This document shows, piece by piece, positions 5,467 to 9,813 of a stretch of DNA of 9,813 nt. The position numbers and the translations under genes were made by a program. The notes beneath the pieces were generated by a model. The model had not been told where the DNA came from, did not search any database, and worked only from the letters and a program-made list of their open reading frames with translations. Source of the stretch: Verrucomicrobiota bacterium (lineage in GTDB: Bacteria; Verrucomicrobiota; Verrucomicrobiia; Chthoniobacterales; UBA10450); assembly GCA_003218615.1 (NCBI GenBank), contig QHOD01000144.1, positions 1 to 9,813 on the forward strand. Direction: 5' to 3'. The stretch's first letter is position 1. Each line of letters opens with the position of its first letter.

Positions 5467-7833
5467 TCAAAATTGATAGCCCACACTGAAGTTGAACTTC
5501 CCGCCGTGGGTGGTCGAGCTGTCGCGCTGGAGCGGAATACCATAGTCAAGCCGCAGAGGACCAATCGGCAAATCGAGGCGAACGCCAATGCCGATATCGG
5601 AAGCGATATCATGGAAGCCAAAAGCCCACGATTTACCATTGACGAAACCGGTATCGTAAAAGATCGCGCCACGCGTTTTGGCGACAATAGGAAAAGTCAA
5701 CTCCACCGTTTGCCGCCACAGGCTGTTGCCGCCCAGAGGTTCGCCAAACCTGTCATGCGGCCCGACGTCGCGGTAGTCGAAGCCCCGGAGGTTGTTTGAG
5801 CCGCCGAGAAAAAGCCGATCATAAATGGGGACATTTGAAATCTCCTCAGTTGCAACGGTACGCGTTCTCGGCTGGTCCCAGACACTGACAGTCGCGATTT
5901 CAGCGTTGAAGAGCAAGATCAGGTCCAAGGGAAAATGGAAATACTGTGACGCTTCGAGGTCCCATCCGTAGATCTGGGTATCGCCGCCGAGAAAACCGCC
6001 AGCCACATACGGCGAAAGGCTCACTCGTTGGCCGGTTCTCGTCAGCAAAGGATTGTCACGCCGATCAAATACGAGACTGGTGAAGATTCTACTCTCTGTC
6101 TGCGAGCCTTTTTGTGACTGGATATCCACCGAAGCGCTGGAGCTCACATTGTAAATATCGATGCCTTGCAGGCTATAACCCAGGCTCGCGTACATAAATA
6201 CATTGATTGGCTTGCGCGCCTCGATCGAAAACCCGTAATTGCGCTGGCTATACAGTGAGCTCAGGTAGTCTGCTTCCGTGAAAAAAAGCGAGCCGCCGAG
6301 CGAGAGCCTCCGATCGAGGAAATACGGTTCGGTCAAGTTGAGAAGTAAATCCTTTCGTTGCGTGCCGTACTGAACGCGCAACCGGAATTTTTGACCCCCC
6401 CCCGTGAAGGTTGGCCAGTTCAACAAATCGAAATTGCCTTGCGTCAGTTCCGCAAACCCAACCAGCTGGTCGATGGTGCTGAATCCGCCGCCGAAGCTGA
6501 ACGACCCGGTCCGTTTCTCCTGCACCAAAATCATAAGATCTTTACGGCCGGCTATGTCTGTTTCTTCTGGATAGGTTTCGACTTTTGAAAAGTATCCCAG
6601 GTTTTCAAGACGCTTCTTGGTGGTGTCTACGCGAACGGTGTTGAAGACATCTCCCGGCGCAATGAGAACTTCGCGGCGGATGACCTTATCCTTCGTGCGC
6701 GTATTACCGACAATACTGATTCGCTCCACAAACGAGCGCTCGCCTTCCTCAATCTTATAATGCACGTCGATCTGTGCAGGACCGGCCGGCGTCCCTTCCG
6801 GCGAAATCACAAGATCGACATAACCACCGCTGCCGTAAGCATCGGCCACCATCTTTGCGTCGTCGTGCAACGTTTTTGGCGAATAAACGCTGCCCTCCTT
6901 CATTTTTAAGAGTGTGCGAATACTTTCTTCCTTCGCTACTTTCTCTCCCGAAATCGTGAGCTTGTTCACGTGATATTGCGGGCCTTCGGCGACTACGACC
7001 GTGATGACGAGCGGACCCTTCGGACCCCGTTCCTTGCGCACGTCTTTAATTTCCACGTCGATATAACCATGGTCCTGGTAAAACTCGCGGATTTTATCCA
7101 TATCCTGTTGCAACTGCGCTTCATCGAGCCGACCGGATTTATCGATGAACGAAACGATCGTTTTTCGTTTCGTTTTCATCTCCTTGCGCAGTCGCCAGTC
7201 GCTGAAATGCGTGTTCCCCTCGAAACGGATTTGACTCACCGCCCCTTTCGCTCCCTCGTTAACGGTGAAAACGACCCGTGCAGTCCCATGCGCCTCGTCG
7301 ATTGGATCGACCCGAAATTGAGCGCTGATGTCGGTGAAGCCATGTGCCTGATAAATTTCGATAATTTTTTGGCGCGCTTCCTCCAATTGCGCTTCATTTA
7401 TTGGCTGGTTCAGTCTCAATTTGATTTCTTTGCGCAGCTTCTTCGCTTTGATGCGTTCAGCTCCATCGATTACGATTTCGCGCACGATCGAACGCGTCTG
7501 CACTGCCACGGTTACCTTGACGCCGTCGCCTTCCGGCTCGGCGAAGATGCGAACGTTTAAAATCGCGCCGGTCCTGTAAAGAGCCTCAACATCCTGCTCG
7601 ACGACCTGATCGGAGTATGGCTGGCCCACTTTTGTCCGCATTTGCGCGAGAATCCGTTCCTTGCTCACCATCACGGGCCCCGTGTACTGCACCTCGATTG
7701 ACCGGATGATTGGAGCGCTCTGTGGGACTTCGGGACCCTGGGCCCGGACCGATATTGCGCCAGGCAGTACGCACACGAACGCGACCCAGATTACAAACAG
7801 CGGGGGGCGCATCCGTCGGGAAAAATGTCTCAT
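5467..7833 (-). CDS. bamA: Outer membrane protein assembly factor BamA
   Basis: A 788-residue Omp85 protein, the core of the machine that folds beta-barrel proteins into the outer membrane. Signal peptide at about 1-31 (cleavage near VRA|Q). Five POTRA domains follow at roughly 43-112, 117-193, 198-284, 287-363 and 368-439, each with the final strand and G-x-T or G-N-T type turns (EGNTHF, VGNTRT). The barrel runs from about 446 to 788. The conserved loop-6 motif LRGF is at 682-685, preceded by LFLGGSNN, and the chain ends in YQF with the terminal Phe of a beta signal. Length is normal for the family. In-frame ATGs at 7833 and 7812 are both possible and neither has a Shine-Dalgarno; the second gives a shorter signal peptide. 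A run of nine G lies in codons 477-480. A good promoter lies about 50-80 bases upstream, and skp follows. Confidence 0.96.
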   Translation of the reverse strand: MRHFSRRMRPPLFVIWVAFVCVLPGAISVRAQGPEVPQSAPIIRSIEVQYTGPVMVSKERILAQMRTKVGQPYSDQVVEQDVEALYRTGAILNVRIFAEPEGDGVKVTVAVQTRSIVREIVIDGAERIKAKKLRKEIKLRLNQPINEAQLEEARQKIIEIYQAHGFTDISAQFRVDPIDEAHGTARVVFTVNEGAKGAVSQIRFEGNTHFSDWRLRKEMKTKRKTIVSFIDKSGRLDEAQLQQDMDKIREFYQDHGYIDVEIKDVRKERGPKGPLVITVVVAEGPQYHVNKLTISGEKVAKEESIRTLLKMKEGSVYSPKTLHDDAKMVADAYGSGGYVDLVISPEGTPAGPAQIDVHYKIEEGERSFVERISIVGNTRTKDKVIRREVLIAPGDVFNTVRVDTTKKRLENLGYFSKVETYPEETDIAGRKDLMILVQEKRTGSFSFGGGFSTIDQLVGFAELTQGNFDLLNWPTFTGGGQKFRLRVQYGTQRKDLLLNLTEPYFLDRRLSLGGSLFFTEADYLSSLYSQRNYGFSIEARKPINVFMYASLGYSLQGIDIYNVSSSASVDIQSQKGSQTESRIFTSLVFDRRDNPLLTRTGQRVSLSPYVAGGFLGGDTQIYGWDLEASQYFHFPLDLILLFNAEIATVSVWDQPRTRTVATEEISNVPIYDRLFLGGSNNLRGFDYRDVGPHDRFGEPLGGNSLWRQTVELTFPIVAKTRGAIFYDTGFVNGKSWAFGFHDIASDIGIGVRLDLPIGPLRLDYGIPLQRDSSTTHGGKFNFSVGYQF

Positions 7834-7883
7834 AGGTTAAGAAGCGCTGTCCCGCGCAAACAAACCCACGCGGAACAGGCGGC

Positions 7884-7912
7884 TATATCGGAAAGAAGAA
7901 GGCAATCGTCAA
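7884..7912 (-). promoter_or_regulatory. Candidate sigma70-type promoter for bamA-skp
   Basis: On the - strand TTGACG (7912-7907) matches the -35 consensus at five of six bases, and GATATA (7889-7884) lies 17 bases further on. TATAGC two bases later is an alternative -10 with a 19-base spacer. Transcription would start near 7877, leaving a leader of about 44 bases before the bamA ATG. It lies in the 134-base gap after mqnC, so bamA-skp is probably transcribed separately. Confidence 0.5.
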
Positions 7913-7919
7913 GGCGAGA

Positions 7920-7950
7920 TTTTCCACGGACAGGGGCGTCTTGTCCACGG
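7920..7950. repeat. Pair of phased TCCACGG direct repeats upstream of the bamA promoter
   Basis: TTTTCCACGG (7920-7929) and TTGTCCACGG (7941-7950) are direct repeats sharing TCCACGG and offset by 21 bases, two turns of the helix. They lie just upstream of the bamA -35 hexamer, where an activator or repressor could bind. Their first nine bases also match the DnaA box TTATCCACA at seven of nine positions. GGACA (7928-7932) and TGTCC (7942-7946) can also pair as a weak 5-bp hairpin. The role is inference. Confidence 0.3.
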
Positions 7951-7967
7951 CCGACTCGACTGCAGTG

Positions 7968-9059
7968 CTAGTTCAAAAGCTCGTACCAGTTATTTCGCCG
8001 GCGCGGTTCGTAGCCGGCATCGCGAATCAGCGATTCAATTTGCGCCGCGTTTAATCGAAATGTTGTTCCCGCGCTGCTCACGACATTCTCCTCCATCATC
8101 ACCGATCCGAAATCATTCGCGCCATATTTGAGCGCGACCTGGCCGATGCCCGGCCCTTGCGTCACCCATGAGCTCTGCACATTGTCGATGTTGTCCAAAA
8201 AAATCCGGCTCAACGCTTGCGTTCGCAAATATTCCGCCACCCCGGTCGGGTGTTTCACCTTCAAAACAGTGTGTTGCGGTTGAAACGTCCAGCAGATAAA
8301 CGCCGTGAATCCGCCGCTCCGGTCCTGCTGGTCGCGAATGCGCTGCAAATGCTCGATCCGTTCTTCAATCGTCTCCACATGACCGAACATCATCGTCGCG
8401 CTCGATCTCAACTCGAGCTCGTGCGCGATCTGCATCACCTCCAGCCATCGATCGCTATTAATTTTTAGTGGCGAAATTTTCTTACGCACACGATCGACCA
8501 GAATTTCGCCGCCACCGCCAGGAATTGATCCAAGCCCCGCGTTTTTGAATTCGGCGATCACTTCACGCAGCGGCATCCGGAAAGTTTCCGCGAAATGCTG
8601 AAGCTCCGGCGGACTGAACCCGTGAATGTTGACGTGCGGATATTTTTCGCGGATGTGCTGCAAAAGATCGACATACCACCGGAACGGCAATTTCGGATGA
8701 TGGCCGCCTTGCATCAGAATTTGAACCCCGCCTGCGGCTGAAAGCTCATCGAGTTTCTGATCGATCTGCTCGAGCGAAAGCACGTAATGATCTTCGTCTC
8801 TCTCGGTTCGATAAAACGCGCAGAACTTGCAGTAAACATTGCAGACGTTGGTGTAATTGATGTTTCGATCGACAATGTAGGTCACGATCTCGCCGCCGCG
8901 CCCGTCGTAGCTTTTCGTCTTCGCCAAATCGCGCCGTGCATTGGCGAGTGCGCCCAGCTGTTCCAGACGCCAATGATATAATTCCAGCGCCTCCTGGGCT
9001 GAAATTCTCTCGCCCGCGAGCACCTTCTCCGTCAAAACATCCTGATTCAGCGAAACCAT
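7968..9059 (-). CDS. mqnC: Cyclic dehypoxanthinyl futalosine synthase MqnC (radical SAM)
   Basis: A 363-residue radical SAM enzyme of the futalosine pathway to menaquinone; it converts dehypoxanthine futalosine to its cyclic form in the cytoplasm. The 4Fe-4S motif C-x3-C-x2-C is Cys73, Cys77 and Cys80 in NYTNVCNVYCKFCAFYR, which fits MqnC and its paralogue MqnE. MqnC is favoured by INYTNVC and FCAFYR together with QGGHHPKLPFRWYVDLL (117-133) and HGFSPPE (146-152). Further conserved stretches are GLGSIPGGGGEIL (175-187) and the C-terminal YGANDFGSVMMEENVVSSAG. The length is right for the family. The - strand has TATAAA at 9075-9070, a -10-like element only about ten bases before the ATG, and no Shine-Dalgarno, so the message may have almost no leader. 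No other menaquinone gene is in the window. The D-amino-acid oxidase gene diverges from it with a 51-base gap. Confidence 0.93.
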   Translation of the reverse strand: MVSLNQDVLTEKVLAGERISAQEALELYHWRLEQLGALANARRDLAKTKSYDGRGGEIVTYIVDRNINYTNVCNVYCKFCAFYRTERDEDHYVLSLEQIDQKLDELSAAGGVQILMQGGHHPKLPFRWYVDLLQHIREKYPHVNIHGFSPPELQHFAETFRMPLREVIAEFKNAGLGSIPGGGGEILVDRVRKKISPLKINSDRWLEVMQIAHELELRSSATMMFGHVETIEERIEHLQRIRDQQDRSGGFTAFICWTFQPQHTVLKVKHPTGVAEYLRTQALSRIFLDNIDNVQSSWVTQGPGIGQVALKYGANDFGSVMMEENVVSSAGTTFRLNAAQIESLIRDAGYEPRRRNNWYELLN

Positions 9060-9099
9060 CCCGCGCCATTTTATATGACGTGGCGGCTCATTGCACGTA

Positions 9100-9116
9100 G
9101 ATCATTCGTGATGATC
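9100..9116. promoter_or_regulatory. 17-base dyad covering the oxidase start codon
   Basis: GATCAT (9100-9105) and ATGATC (9111-9116) are exact inverted complements around TTCGT-G; the right half contains the oxidase ATG. It lies in the short divergent gap to mqnC. It could be an operator for a dimeric regulator or an RNA hairpin masking the start. Six-base arms can occur by chance. Confidence 0.25.
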
Positions 9117-9813
9117 AAAAGCGTGGCCATCGTTGGGGCTGGCGTAAGCGGGCTGACGTGCGCCGTTGTTTCTGCCGAGCGCGGATATCGCACGGCGATT
9201 TTTGCGAAAGAAACCGGCCAACAAACAACCTCTGGAGCCGCAGCGGCACTCTGGTTCCCATACGACGCCGAACCAGCAGACAAAGTGATTGCGTGGGGGC
9301 TCGAGACTTACAACGTGCTCGTCGATCTTAGCCGCGATTCGGGGACAGGCGTCTCGGTGATCGAGTTGCGCCAATTTTCCCGCACCGCCGACGTCTCGGT
9401 TCCCGACTGGGCAAGCTCGTTAGGCGCGCGACGATTGCGGCGGGATGAACTTCTGCCTGCGTTCGCAAGCGGTTTCGCGCTCAACGTTCCGCTCATGGAC
9501 ACCACTATCTATCTCGATTATCTCGCAGCGCGACTTTTGAAAGCCGGCGGCGAAATCAACGCGAATGTTCGCTTCGAAAAGCTCGAAGATGTCAGCCGAG
9601 AATTCGATTTCGTGATCAATTGCGCCGGCATCGGCGCCCGTGAGCTCGTTCAAGATGTCGATCTTGAACCGCACCGCGGCCAGGTCGCCATCGTTCCCAA
9701 GATTGACAATCTCACTTGCGCGATTGTCTCCGACGATGCGCCCCTCATGTACGCGATTCCGCGGACGAACGATTGTGTTTTCGGCGGCACTAACGAAATC
9801 AGCGACAACCTCG
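9111..9813 (+). CDS. D-amino-acid oxidase family FAD-dependent oxidoreductase, N-terminal part
   Basis: The gene runs off the right edge; 234 residues are visible with no stop. Enzymes of this family oxidise D-amino acids to imino acids using FAD, releasing hydrogen peroxide. Seen here: the dinucleotide-binding start SVAIVGAGVSGLTCA (4-18, with Gly9, Gly11 and Gly14), then TTSGAAAALWFPY (39-51), the flavin-contact segment typical of D-amino-acid and D-aspartate oxidases, and CAGIGARELVQD followed by EPHRGQ (171-191), another hallmark. Glycine oxidase (ThiO-type) is a related alternative, but the TTSGAAAALWFPY segment fits D-amino-acid oxidase better. The substrate-binding C-terminal part lies outside the window, so specificity cannot be judged. 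The ATG at 9111 was chosen; a GTG at 9108 is directly before it in frame. No Shine-Dalgarno is seen. Confidence 0.83.
   Translation, partial: MIKSVAIVGAGVSGLTCAVVSAERGYRTAIFAKETGQQTTSGAAAALWFPYDAEPADKVIAWGLETYNVLVDLSRDSGTGVSVIELRQFSRTADVSVPDWASSLGARRLRRDELLPAFASGFALNVPLMDTTIYLDYLAARLLKAGGEINANVRFEKLEDVSREFDFVINCAGIGARELVQDVDLEPHRGQVAIVPKIDNLTCAIVSDDAPLMYAIPRTNDCVFGGTNEISDNL

Noticed and set aside
6970..7560. Open frame of 196 codons on the + strand opposite the bamA POTRA region
   Set aside because: It is a shadow of the well-supported bamA frame; the translation shows no domain or plausible start signal.
7920..7950. Replication origin, because of two DnaA-box-like sequences
   Set aside because: Only two imperfect 7/9 matches, no AT-rich unwinding region, and no dnaA, dnaN or other origin-associated gene nearby.

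Overview
The window looks like chromosomal DNA from a Gram-negative, didermic bacterium, most likely a verrucomicrobial lineage (a soil Spartobacteria/Chthoniobacterales-type organism). Three things point that way: an outer-membrane assembly set (BamA plus Skp/OmpH), the futalosine route to menaquinone (MqnC), and a bacterial 20S proteasome preceded by a small ubiquitin-like protein of the UBact type. UBact is known from Verrucomicrobia, Nitrospirae and some other non-actinobacterial phyla. Taxonomy is inferred from gene content; there is no rRNA here. Most starts lack an obvious Shine-Dalgarno, and intergenic gaps are short (none over 160 bases).

Left part, + strand (388-3777): UBact, proteasome beta (PrcB), proteasome alpha (PrcA), a membrane-anchored N-acetylmuramoyl-L-alanine amidase, and a secreted protein with two peptidoglycan-binding domains. 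The first three overlap (TAATG and ATGA junctions), and the next two follow after 13 and 37 bases, so all five are probably one transcription unit. UBact would be ligated to lysines of target proteins and would deliver them to the PrcAB chamber. The ligase (PafA-like), deamidase/depupylase (Dop-like) and ATPase ring (Mpa/ARC-like) are not in the window. Divergent from this operon, at the left edge, is the 5' part of a gene for a secreted coiled-coil protein. An imperfect palindromic element sits between the two.

Middle and right part, - strand (9059 down to 3816): mqnC (menaquinone biosynthesis), a 134-base gap with a good sigma70-like promoter, bamA, skp/ompH, a perfect 12-bp hairpin, and a secreted DUF3108 protein. 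BamA and Skp act together in outer-membrane protein biogenesis. The DUF3108 gene ends 38 bases from the end of the peptidoglycan-binding gene in a convergent junction without a convincing terminator.

Right edge, + strand (9111 to the window end): the N-terminal 234 residues of a D-amino-acid oxidase family flavoprotein, divergent from mqnC. A 17-base dyad covers its start codon.

The most notable content is the UBact-proteasome operon, with a UBact ending in Gly-Gln and cell-wall genes apparently in the same transcription unit.
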